From NCBI GenBank assembly GCA_009772935.1, contig WOUR01000022.1:23670-87669 (forward strand): a stretch of 64,000 nucleotides of DNA. Reading direction: 5' to 3'. How positions within the stretch are numbered: the first letter of the stretch is position 1; each line of letters opens with the position of its first letter. The notes beneath the pieces are model-generated. The model ran no database searches, was not told where the DNA came from, and saw only the letters and a list, made by a program, of their open reading frames with translations. Positions 42,875 through 51,006 of the stretch are shown one piece after another. A program made the position numbers and the translations under genes. The DNA comes from Rhodospirillaceae bacterium. Its GTDB lineage: Bacteria > Pseudomonadota > Alphaproteobacteria > Reyranellales > Reyranellaceae.

Positions 42875-43603
42875 TCAGTCCGCGGCCGCCAATTCGTTGC
42901 GCGGCACTCCGGCGATCTCCTGGATCAGCTTCTTGGTCATCGACCTGCCGAAGGCTGCGTGATTCTCGGCGACGATGGTGAAGGCTCCCGGTCCACCGAT
43001 GACGTTGTCCCGAAAGTACTTCTCGAGTCCGCCTGGTGGATTGGTGTGCTCGGGACGGAAGGCCTCCTCGAGCGGCGTCAGGATCACCAGCGCGTTGATC
43101 GTGATGTTGTTCGCCACGGCATCGTCGCGCGCGGCGGTGATCGGGCGGCCGCCGATGTTGTTGCCATCACCCGACACGTCGATGACCCGCCGGTCCGAGA
43201 CGAACGGCGCACGGTCGAACTGTCCCACGGCGAAGTCGATCGCAGCACTGATCGAGGTGCTGCCAGCAAAGGACCGCGAAGTCTCCATCAGCTTATCCCC
43301 GAAATCGCGCGCCGTGGCGCCGTCGGCGATCACCACCCAGTCAATGACGACTTTCTGCATGTTGGCCGACGCCCACTCGACGAAGCATACGGCGATACGC
43401 CGGTTGGGTCCTGACGTGATGGCCCGCACCACGTCGGGATGGGTGATGGCGGCGGCCGCGCCCTCGCGCTGAAGCCGGAACTTGGGATCGGTCACGCTGC
43501 GCGAGACGTCGGCGGCCAGCACCAGCAGCATGTCTACCGGTTCCGCAGCCCGTGCCGCCGGGGAGACGAACGCCATGACCAGCAACGCAACAAGCAACTT
43601 CAT
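42875..43603 (-). CDS. Exported DUF1194 (von Willebrand A-like) protein
   Basis: 242 residues with a signal peptide (MKLLVALLVMAFVSPAARAA). DUF1194 marks: VDMLLVLAADVSRSVTDPKF, with a MIDAS-like DVSRS, RIAVCFVEWASANMQKVVID, SRSFAGSTSISAAIDFAV and RRVIDVSGDGNNIGGRP. Likely periplasmic and metal-binding; role unknown. Its stop is adjacent to the stop of the Bug gene, tail to tail. Confidence 0.88.
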   Translation of the reverse strand: MKLLVALLVMAFVSPAARAAEPVDMLLVLAADVSRSVTDPKFRLQREGAAAAITHPDVVRAITSGPNRRIAVCFVEWASANMQKVVIDWVVIADGATARDFGDKLMETSRSFAGSTSISAAIDFAVGQFDRAPFVSDRRVIDVSGDGNNIGGRPITAARDDAVANNITINALVILTPLEEAFRPEHTNPPGGLEKYFRDNVIGGPGAFTIVAENHAAFGRSMTKKLIQEIAGVPRNELAAAD

Positions 43604-43750
43604 TGCACGGCTCCTCGTTTACCCGGTTCGCCGGAGTATAGGGCGCCTGTTCTCAACTGCGATCCGCGTCAGCGGCTCCCGCAATATCTCCCGCCGCCGG
43701 CATCATTACGGAAAGTTCCTTCCGCTAGGGCCCTTTGGCACGCGACAAAC

Positions 43751-43778
43751 TTGTTATTGCGACTTACTTGCATATATG
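43751..43778 (+). promoter_or_regulatory. Candidate promoter of the ferredoxin-NADP reductase gene
   Basis: TTGTTA (43751-43756) and TATATG (43773-43778) are separated by 16 bp in an A+T-rich stretch, 72 bases before the GTG start. The fit to the -35/-10 consensus is moderate. Position in the only A+T-rich part of the 246-bp gap supports it. Confidence 0.4.
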
Positions 43779-43849
43779 GAATTCAATGCTGCGCTGCACT
43801 ATAACCACTCCCCCGGGATTCGCCGGCCCTGTTGCGTAGGAGCGTTTGC

Positions 43850-44620
43850 GTGAGCGCGTTGAGAAACGAGACCGTGCTGTCGGTGCATCACTGGACCGAT
43901 GAGTTGTTCAGCTTCCGGACCACCCGCGACAAGGGGTTCCGCTTCGCCAGCGGCCAGTTCACGATGATCGGCCTCAAGGTCGAGGGCAAGCCGGTGCTGC
44001 GGGCCTACTCGATCGCCAGTCCCCATTACGTGGACGAGCTGGAGTTCTTCTCCATCAAGGTGCCCGACGGCAAGCTCACCTCGCATCTCAAGAACCTGAT
44101 GCCGGGCGATCCCGTGCTGGTCGGCGCCAAGGCCGTCGGCACGCTGCTGCTCGACAGCCTGACCCCCGGCCGCAACCTCTACCTGCTGGGCACCGGCACC
44201 GGCCTCGCCCCCTTCCTGTCGATCGTGCGCGATCCGGACGTCTACGAGCGCTTCGAGAAGGTCATCCTGGTCCATGGCTGCCGCCATGTCCGCGACCTCG
44301 CCTACCGTTCGGCGCTGGCCGACGAGCTGCCGGCCGACGAGATCCTGGGCGACATGGTGCGCGACAAGCTCGTCTACTATCCGACCGTGACCCGCGAGCC
44401 CTTCAAGTATCGCGGCCGCATCTCGCACCTGATCGAGAACGGCACCCTGGCCAACGACGTCGGCCTGCCGCCGATGTCGCGCGAGCACGACCGGTTCATG
44501 CTGTGCGGCAGCGTCCAGATGCTGGCCGACATCCGCGCCCTGCTCGAAGGCATGGGCCTCACCGAGGGCAGCACCACGACACCCGGCGAGTTCGTCGTCG
44601 AAAAGGCCTTCGTCGAGTAG
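43850..44620 (+). CDS. fpr: Ferredoxin-NADP(+) reductase
   Basis: 256 residues, bacterial FPR of the subclass ending in an extended aromatic C-terminus (FVVEKAFVE). FAD-binding RAYSIASPHYVDELEFFSIK, NADP-binding LGTGTGLAPFLSIVRDPDVY and CGSVQMLADIRALLEGMG are all visible. It passes electrons between NADPH and ferredoxin or flavodoxin and helps oxidative-stress defence. The start is GTG at 43850 with GTAGGAG upstream. Parts of this gene recur, broken, at 47485-47567. Confidence 0.93.
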   Translation: MSALRNETVLSVHHWTDELFSFRTTRDKGFRFASGQFTMIGLKVEGKPVLRAYSIASPHYVDELEFFSIKVPDGKLTSHLKNLMPGDPVLVGAKAVGTLLLDSLTPGRNLYLLGTGTGLAPFLSIVRDPDVYERFEKVILVHGCRHVRDLAYRSALADELPADEILGDMVRDKLVYYPTVTREPFKYRGRISHLIENGTLANDVGLPPMSREHDRFMLCGSVQMLADIRALLEGMGLTEGSTTTPGEFVVEKAFVE

Positions 44621-44894
44621 CCTCCGCTGCTTTGGCACGACCGCGTCGAAGCGCCGTGGCTCATCTGGGGCCCGATCACCGGGGAAGCTTGCGCCTCCAA
44701 GTCGATCGCATGCTCGTTCCGACCCTGCGCCCCGCTTACGGCATCAAGCTGCATAGCCGAAATAACCGCAACAGACGAAACAACTGGAATGACCGGCCCG
44801 CCGGGCGATTCCCCGGTTTGCTGCGTGAGCTAGTCTGGCGGTAGGCTCGGCAAGCCACGCCCGAAGCGTACCCGCAATCGCAAGCGCCTCTCGA

Positions 44895-45230
44895 TCAGCG
44901 CTTACCGTCACTGGAGGACGGCTTCTGTGGCGCGGCCGTCGTGGAGGGAGCGGTTATCGCCGAGGGAGTGCCGGTTATCGTGACGGTAAAACCACTCCCC
45001 TTCGGCTCCGAGGGGGCGGTCGTCGCCCCGATATCGCCGTTGAGGGTAATGGGATAGCCACTTGCCTTCGGTGCCTGAGGGGCCGTCACAGGCGCCGTCG
45101 CCGGGGGTGTCCCGGGTGCGGCAACGGGAGCCGAAGGCGCACCGGGGCCGAGGGTGCCCTGCGCCATCGCCGATTCCGGAACCAACAGGGCGCTCGCGGC
45201 CATCGCGGTCAATGTGCCCAAGCCCGACAT
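44895..45230 (-). CDS. Exported Pro/Ala/Thr-rich low-complexity protein
   Basis: 111 residues from the ATG at 45230. Signal-like start MSGLGTLTAMAASALLVPES, cleaved near AMA-QG, then a low-complexity part with spaced repeats of SGYPITLNGDIG and GSGFTVTITGTPS type. No known domain. A longer frame begins at a TTG at 45293, but its extra N-terminus would hide the signal peptide. Gene status is uncertain because composition alone could give this; the signal peptide is the main support. Confidence 0.5.
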   Translation of the reverse strand: MSGLGTLTAMAASALLVPESAMAQGTLGPGAPSAPVAAPGTPPATAPVTAPQAPKASGYPITLNGDIGATTAPSEPKGSGFTVTITGTPSAITAPSTTAAPQKPSSSDGKR

Positions 45231-45460
45231 CCTGGAGGTAGGACCGCGATCTAAACGATGCGGATCACGGCTGACCGGATCATCAGTGGTCAATGATTTC
45301 CTCCATCATGAACTGAGTATTCTGACCACGCCATCATGTCCGGAAGGACGCCTCCACTCGAATACGCGCGTGAACGCCCCAAGACACGGAAAAGGCTAAC
45401 ATCATGACGCTCGACCGTAAACGGCCGGACCGAGTAGTCTGACAATCCGAGAGCATCAGC

Positions 45461-47425
45461 ATGCGGCCCCTATCGGACGAGTTGAGCGAACCGCAAGTCT
45501 GTCCTCCTGATCCGAACCGGGTCGCAAGTCCCGACGATGCGATTGGGGCAACCTCGTATGTCGAACGCGGAAACGCACTGCAGAAGCTCAACCGATATGA
45601 GGAGGCCCTGGCCTGCTACGATCAGGCGATCGCGCTCGATCCCGACTCGGCAGACGCCTTCAACGATCACGGAACTGCGCTCCAACACCTGCAACGCTTC
45701 GATGAGGCGCTCGCGAGCCACGAACGAGCGGCGACGCTGAGGCCGGATGACGCGCACGCGTACTACAACCAGGGCACCGCCTTGCTGAATCTCGGACGGC
45801 ACGAGGAAGCCCTGGCCCGATATGACCAGGCGCTCTCGTTCGCTCCCCAATATGCCGACGCCCACATGAACCGTGGCCTCGCGCTGCAGCGCCTCCAGCG
45901 ATACGAAGAATCCCTCTCAAGTTACGACACAGTGATCACGCTGAATCCGTGTTGCTCCGACGCCCACAACGACCGCGGCGTCGCGCTACAAAGACTTCAA
46001 CGCCATGAGGAGGCACTGGCGAGTTACGGAACCGCCGCGGCGTTGAACCCCAAGCGCGCGGATGCCCGTTTCAACCAAGGCAATGCGTTGCTGGCTCTCG
46101 AACGATGCGCAGAGGCTCTCACGCACTATGACCTGGCGCTTTCGCTGGAGCCCCACCTTGTGGAAGCCCACTCCAACCGCGGCAATGCCTTGCTGAACCT
46201 CCATCGAAACAGCGAAGCCCTCGCAAGCTACGAGAGAGCGGCGCTGCTGCGACCCGAGTATGCCGACGCCTTCTACAACCAGGGCGTCGCGCTGATGGGC
46301 CTCGATCGGTACGTCGAGGCCCTCGCACGATTCGATCGGGCAATCGTCCTGAACCCCCATCATTCCGACGCCCACACAAACCGGGGCAACGCGCTGCGAT
46401 ATCTTCAGCGCTACGAAGAGGCCCGCGCGAGCTACGACCGTTCCATCAGCTTGCAATCAAGCAATGCTCGAGCTCGCTTTTGCAAGGCACAGCTGGAACT
46501 GAGCCTCGGAAAGCTCCATAATGGGTGGCCTTTGTACGAGGCGCGCTGGGACCTCGAAGAGGTACGCTCCCAAAGGCGGGAATTCTCCCAAGCGTCATGG
46601 CAGGGTTCGGAGCCTCCAAAGGGCAGGACGATCCTTTTGCATTCCGAGCAAGGCCTGGGAGACACGATCCAGTTCAGCCGCTATGTCCCGCTTATTGCCG
46701 AGCGTCGGTTCGAGGTCGTGTTCGAGGCCCCGCGCTCCATCACCCGTCTGCTGGCGGGATTGAGGAGCGGCGCCACGATCGTCGCCAGCGGAGATCGCCT
46801 GCCCGCCTTTGATCTCCATTGTCCGCTGCTGAGCGTCCCTGGCCTGATGAGAACCACAGTGGAGACCATCCCGGCGCGCGTGCCTTATCTGGCAGCCGAA
46901 GCGAAGCTGGTCGCGCAATGGCGCGAGCGCTTGCCGTCCGGCGACCTTCGGATCGGTATCGTCTGGCAAGGCAATCCCTCAGGCGCCATCGATCGCGGAC
47001 GTTCGGCCCCGTTGGCCAGCTTCGCACCGCTGGCCCGCCTGCCCGGGGTCCGCCTGGTCAGCCTGCAGAAACACCACGGCCTCGAGCAACTCGACCGATT
47101 GCCGCCGGGCATGACCGTCGAGTCGTTGGGTCCCGATTTCGACGCCGGCGCCGATGCATTCGTCGACGCAGCGGCGGTGATCATGAGCCTCGACCTCGTG
47201 ATCAGTACGGACACTGCGATCGTTCATCTTGCCGGGGCGCTGGGCCGCCCCGTCTGGGTGGCGCTCAAGGCCGCTCCCCATTGGACATGGATGATGGATC
47301 GCGACGACAGTCCCTGGTATCCGTCGGCCCGCCTGTTTCGGCAGACCAGCGATGGCGATTGGCGGGACGTTTTCGAGCGGATGGCGGCCAAACTAACCAA
47401 CCTGGGGCAGAAAGGATCGAGCTGA
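45461..47425 (+). CDS. TPR-repeat glycosyltransferase-like protein
   Basis: 654 residues. Nine near-perfect 34-residue tetratricopeptide repeats run from about residue 31 to 336 (pattern A...NRGNAL..L.RYEEAL.SYDRAI.L.P), with a partial tenth. The second half (about 360-654) is a GT9/GT41-like domain with LHSEQGLGDTIQFSRYVPLI, LRIGIVWQGNPSG and DLVISTDTAIVHLAGALGRP. Such proteins transfer sugars to proteins or lipids, with the TPRs selecting the target. The repeats also give a 102-bp tandem DNA repeat. Acceptor unknown; start ATG at 45461. Confidence 0.88.
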   Translation: MRPLSDELSEPQVCPPDPNRVASPDDAIGATSYVERGNALQKLNRYEEALACYDQAIALDPDSADAFNDHGTALQHLQRFDEALASHERAATLRPDDAHAYYNQGTALLNLGRHEEALARYDQALSFAPQYADAHMNRGLALQRLQRYEESLSSYDTVITLNPCCSDAHNDRGVALQRLQRHEEALASYGTAAALNPKRADARFNQGNALLALERCAEALTHYDLALSLEPHLVEAHSNRGNALLNLHRNSEALASYERAALLRPEYADAFYNQGVALMGLDRYVEALARFDRAIVLNPHHSDAHTNRGNALRYLQRYEEARASYDRSISLQSSNARARFCKAQLELSLGKLHNGWPLYEARWDLEEVRSQRREFSQASWQGSEPPKGRTILLHSEQGLGDTIQFSRYVPLIAERRFEVVFEAPRSITRLLAGLRSGATIVASGDRLPAFDLHCPLLSVPGLMRTTVETIPARVPYLAAEAKLVAQWRERLPSGDLRIGIVWQGNPSGAIDRGRSAPLASFAPLARLPGVRLVSLQKHHGLEQLDRLPPGMTVESLGPDFDAGADAFVDAAAVIMSLDLVISTDTAIVHLAGALGRPVWVALKAAPHWTWMMDRDDSPWYPSARLFRQTSDGDWRDVFERMAAKLTNLGQKGSS

Positions 47426-47484
47426 AGATCTCCGTGTCGCCGGGAGAGCTGATCAGCACGATTGCCATCCTCGAACGCGCGCCC

Positions 47485-47567
47485 AGCACCACGACGCCCG
47501 GCGAGTTCGTCGCAGAAAAGGCCTTCGTCGGGTAGTCGGTTCCGCCTCGCGAGCCCCTTCAAGTAGC
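47485..47567 (+). pseudogene. Broken duplicate pieces of the fpr gene
   Basis: 47485-47535 repeats the last 51 bases of fpr (44570-44620) with four mismatches, still reading STTTPGEFVAEKAFVG and the stop. A second piece at 47548-47567 (CGCGAGCCCCTTCAAGTAGC) matches fpr near 44392 with one extra C and one other change; in fpr it lies upstream of the first piece, so the order is scrambled. No working gene remains. Probably the scar of an old duplication spanning the TPR gene. Confidence 0.65.
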
Positions 47568-47638
47568 GTGCGAGGGTCGCCGGCGGCTAGGATGCCGGCG
47601 AGAAATGCAGGCTGTCAGGCTCGGGAAGAGGATTGAAA

Positions 47639-48778
47639 GTGACACTACCGCTCGAGGGAGTTCGCGTCATCGAAGTGGGCCAGGCGCTGGCCGGTCCGCT
47701 GGCCGGGGTGATCCTGGCCGACATGGGCGCGGACGTGATCAAGATCGAGAAGCCGGATGGCGGCGACGATGCCCGGATCTGGGGCCCTCCCTTCGGCCCC
47801 GACGGCAAGACATCCCTCTACTTCTATTCGCAGAACCGCAACAAGCGATCGGTCGTGCTCGACCTCAAGCTCGCGGAAGACGTCGACAAGCTCCACAAAC
47901 TCTGCGAGACGGCCGACATCCTGATCCAGAACCTGCGGCCCGGTGTGGTCGACGAGGTGGGCATCGGTCCCGAGACGATGCTCGCGCGCCATCCGCGCCT
48001 GATCTACTGCTCGATCTGGGCCTTCGGCTACCAGGGTCCGCTGCGCATGAAGCCGGCCTTCGATCCGCTGCTGCAGGCCTATGGCGGCATGATGAGCGTG
48101 ACCGGCCGGCCGGAGGATCCGCCGACCTTCTGCGGCGCCTCGATCAACGACAAGGCAACCGGCATGTTCTGCACCATCGGCGCGCTGGCCGCGCTGCGGC
48201 TGCGCGACAAGACCGGCAAGGGCTGCCTGGTCGATACCTCGCTGTTCGACTCCGCGGTCCATTGGGTCGAGGGCCAGGTGAACGGCTATCTCGCCAACGG
48301 CACCGTCTCCAAGCGGCACGGCACGGGCAGCCCGGTGATCGTGCCCTACCAGACCTTCGACACGGCCGACCATCCGATCTGCCTGGCGCCCGGCAACGAC
48401 CGGCTGTGGGCGCGCTGCACCAAGGTGCTGGGCCGTGATGAATGGGCCACCGATCCGAAGTTCGCCAAGAGCGCGCAGCGGGTGGCCAACAAGGCCGAAC
48501 TGCTGCCGATGATCGCCGAGGCGCTGAAGGCCAAGCCGCGCGCCGAATGGCTGGAAGCCATGGAGAAGGCCGGCGTGCCCTGCGCCGCTGTAAACGATAT
48601 CGGCGAGTTGGCGCGCACCGAGCAGATGGAGGCGTCGAAGCTCATCCAGCAACTGCCGGGCGGACCGAAGGTGGTCGGCCTGCCGATCGCGTTCGACCAT
48701 GTACGGCCACATTCTCCGCGCTCGGCGCCGACCTTGGGCGAACATACCGACGAAGTGCTCGGAAGCCTGACGAAGTGA
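47639..48778 (+). CDS. CaiB/BaiF family III CoA-transferase
   Basis: 379 residues. Moves CoA between carboxylic acids through an aspartyl-CoA intermediate. N-terminal GVRVIEVGQALAGPLAGVIL, RNKRSVVLDLK, NLRPGVVDEVGIG and ENDTGLGEHTDEVL-type C-terminus (here APTLGEHTDEVLGSL); the catalytic Asp is at about position 171 (ASINDKATGMF). Start GTG at 47639 with AGAGGA six bases upstream, preferred over the TTG two codons before. Its stop overlaps the hyuA start, linking CoA activation with ring opening. Confidence 0.92.
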   Translation: MTLPLEGVRVIEVGQALAGPLAGVILADMGADVIKIEKPDGGDDARIWGPPFGPDGKTSLYFYSQNRNKRSVVLDLKLAEDVDKLHKLCETADILIQNLRPGVVDEVGIGPETMLARHPRLIYCSIWAFGYQGPLRMKPAFDPLLQAYGGMMSVTGRPEDPPTFCGASINDKATGMFCTIGALAALRLRDKTGKGCLVDTSLFDSAVHWVEGQVNGYLANGTVSKRHGTGSPVIVPYQTFDTADHPICLAPGNDRLWARCTKVLGRDEWATDPKFAKSAQRVANKAELLPMIAEALKAKPRAEWLEAMEKAGVPCAAVNDIGELARTEQMEASKLIQQLPGGPKVVGLPIAFDHVRPHSPRSAPTLGEHTDEVLGSLTK

Positions 48779-50859
48779 CGGCCTCGCCCGCCCTTCTCGC
48801 CCCTTGGCGCATCGGCGTCGATGTCGGCGGCACCTTCACCGACATGGTGCTGCGCGACGCCGCGGGCGCCGTGCGCATCTTCAAGTCGCCGTCTGTGCCG
48901 GCTGATCCCAGCGAGGGCGTGCTGGGGGTGCTGCGGCTGGCGGCGAAGCAGCTCGGCATCACGCTGACCGCCCTGCTGCGCGACTGTGCGCTGTTCGTGC
49001 ACGGCTCGACCGTGGCGACCAATACGATCCTGGAGAAGAAGGGCGCCAGGGTCGGGATGCTGACGACCGAGGGCTTCCGCGATTCGCTGGAGATCCGTCG
49101 CGGCATTCGCGAGAACCAGTGGGACCATCGCGCGCCGTTTCCGCAGGTGCTGGTGCCGCGCTACCTGCGTCTCCCGGTACGCGGCCGCATCGGCGCCGAC
49201 GGCACGGAATTGGCGCCGCTGAGCCCCGAGGATGTGGATGCCGCCGCCAGGGTCTTTGCCGAGGAAGGCGTGGAATCGGTCGCGGTCTGCCTGTTCAACG
49301 CGTTTCTCGATGGCAGCCACGAACGCGCCGTGGGTGGCCGGCTCGCCAAGGCATGGAACGGCAAGTGGGTCTCGCTGTCGAGCGAGGTCATGCCGACGAT
49401 GGGCGAATACGAACGCGGTTCGACCGCCGTCGTGAACGCCTATGTCGCGCCCAAGGTGACGAGCTACCTGCGTGCCCTCGACGAACAGCTGCGCCAGTTC
49501 GGCCTGCCGCGTTCGCTGCTGCTGCTGCAGAGCAACGGCGGCGCGGTCTCCGTCGACCAGGTGGCGGCGCGACCGGTGATGCTGGTCCTATCCGGCCCGG
49601 CGGCCGGCGTCGGCGCGCTCAAGGGCTGCGCGGCGCCGGGTGAGAAAGCCAACCTGATCTCGATGGAGATCGGCGGCACGAGCTGCGACGTGATGGTGAT
49701 GGCGCACGGCGACGTGCCGGTCACCGACGAACTCACGATCGACGGCTATCACCTCACGACGCCCTCGGTGGAGATCCATACGGTCGGTGCCGGCGGCGGC
49801 ACGATCGCCTGGGTCGACGATGCCGGCCTCCTGCATGCGGGCCCGCAGGGTGCCGGTGCACGGCCCGGTCCCGCGGCCTACGGGCTGGGCGGCGAGAACC
49901 CGACCGTCACCGACGCGCAGCTCGTGCTGGGCCGCCTGCGCCCCGGCCCGCTGGCCGGTGGCGCCGTGACGCTCGACGCCAGCCTCGCCCGCAAGGCCAT
50001 CGAGACCAAGCTCGCCAAGCCGCTCGGCCTCTCGGTCGAGGATGCGGCCGCCGGCGTCATCCGCCTGCTGGAGCAGAACCTGCTGCACGCCGTGGAGCGG
50101 CTCAGCATCGAGCGCGGCCATAATCCCGCGACCTTCACGCTGGTCGCCGCGGGCGGCGCCGGACCGATGCACGGCACCGCGGTCGCCCGCGCGTTGGGAT
50201 GCCGCCGCGCCCTGCTGCCGCGTGCCGCCGGTGCGTTCTGCGCCATGGGCATGCTGCAGTCCGACGTGCGACAGGACTATCTGCAGGTCTTTCTCGCAGA
50301 CCTCGAAAGGGTCGAGATCGCGACGCTCGAAGCGAGCTTCGCGCAGCTCGAGACGCGCGCCCGCGAAGCCCTGGCGCGCGACGGGTTCGGCGACAGAGAG
50401 ATCGTGATCGAGCGCCAACTCGACCTGCGCTACGACGGCCAGCAATGGCCGGTCCGCGCGCCGCTTTCGGCCACAGGCTTCGATGCCTCGGCGGCGCGCC
50501 AGGCGTTTGAAGCCGAGCACCAGCGGTTGTTCGGGCACATCCAGCCCGGCGGCCGCATCGATATCACCGCCTTGCGCGTCGTGGGCCGAGGCCGGCTCGA
50601 CTGGACGCCGCCTGCCGCCCGTTCGGCCCAGATCGATGCGCCCAGACCGCGCGAAACCCGCAAGGTCTGGATCGATCCGGCGACCGGCTGGCTCGACGTG
50701 CCGATCTACGACGGCGCCGACCTGCGGCCCGGCTGCCGCCTTGACGGACCGTTGCTGATCGAAGAGCGCACGACCACCGCCTTCGTCGGCCCCCGCGACG
50801 TCCTCGAAGTCGACGAGCGCGACGATTTCCTCGTGCATGTCGGCGCCAATGCCGCGTAG
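48775..50859 (+). CDS. Hydantoinase A/oxoprolinase family protein
   Basis: 694 residues, HyuA type with an actin-like ATPase fold. IGVDVGGTFTDMVLRDAAG at the start, FVHGSTVATNTILEKKGARV, GGTSCDVMVMAHG in the second ATPase lobe and VAAGGAGPMHGTAVARALG near the C-terminus. Works with HyuB in ATP-dependent opening of hydantoin- or oxoproline-like rings, or in carboxylation as in the acetone carboxylase relatives. GTG at 48775 overlaps the CoA-transferase stop as GTGA. The matching hyuB is 147 bp downstream, behind a palindromic repeat. Confidence 0.93.
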   Translation: MTASPALLAPWRIGVDVGGTFTDMVLRDAAGAVRIFKSPSVPADPSEGVLGVLRLAAKQLGITLTALLRDCALFVHGSTVATNTILEKKGARVGMLTTEGFRDSLEIRRGIRENQWDHRAPFPQVLVPRYLRLPVRGRIGADGTELAPLSPEDVDAAARVFAEEGVESVAVCLFNAFLDGSHERAVGGRLAKAWNGKWVSLSSEVMPTMGEYERGSTAVVNAYVAPKVTSYLRALDEQLRQFGLPRSLLLLQSNGGAVSVDQVAARPVMLVLSGPAAGVGALKGCAAPGEKANLISMEIGGTSCDVMVMAHGDVPVTDELTIDGYHLTTPSVEIHTVGAGGGTIAWVDDAGLLHAGPQGAGARPGPAAYGLGGENPTVTDAQLVLGRLRPGPLAGGAVTLDASLARKAIETKLAKPLGLSVEDAAAGVIRLLEQNLLHAVERLSIERGHNPATFTLVAAGGAGPMHGTAVARALGCRRALLPRAAGAFCAMGMLQSDVRQDYLQVFLADLERVEIATLEASFAQLETRAREALARDGFGDREIVIERQLDLRYDGQQWPVRAPLSATGFDASAARQAFEAEHQRLFGHIQPGGRIDITALRVVGRGRLDWTPPAARSAQIDAPRPRETRKVWIDPATGWLDVPIYDGADLRPGCRLDGPLLIEERTTTAFVGPRDVLEVDERDDFLVHVGANAA

Positions 50860-50874
50860 CTCTCACCCACACCG

Positions 50875-50984
50875 CCTCATCCTGAGGAGCGCGCCACAGG
50901 CGTGCGTCTCGAAGGATGGGCAACAGGCAAAGTGCTCGTGCCGCCCCTTCGAGACGGCCGCTGCGCGGCCTCCTCAGGGTGAGG
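50875..50984. repeat. REP-like palindromic intergenic element
   Basis: Two imperfect inverted arms of about 40 bases: CCTCATCCTGAGGAG...GTCTCGAAGG at the left (50875 on) and CCTTCGAGAC...CTCCTCAGGGTGAGG at the right (to 50984). This kind of element is frequent in intergenic DNA of Bradyrhizobium-like alphaproteobacteria. It fills most of the gap between hyuA and hyuB and would fold as a long hairpin in the joint transcript. Confidence 0.8.
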
Positions 50985-51006
50985 TAAACGACTGGAGGAT
51001 CAGCCC

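Noticed and set aside
44621..44894. Possible short gene between fpr and the low-complexity protein
   Set aside because: Short frames exist, but none has a good start, ribosome site or recognisable family; left as intergenic DNA.
45551..46480. 102-bp tandem repeat as a non-coding repeat array
   Set aside because: It is fully explained by the nine TPRs of the coding gene.
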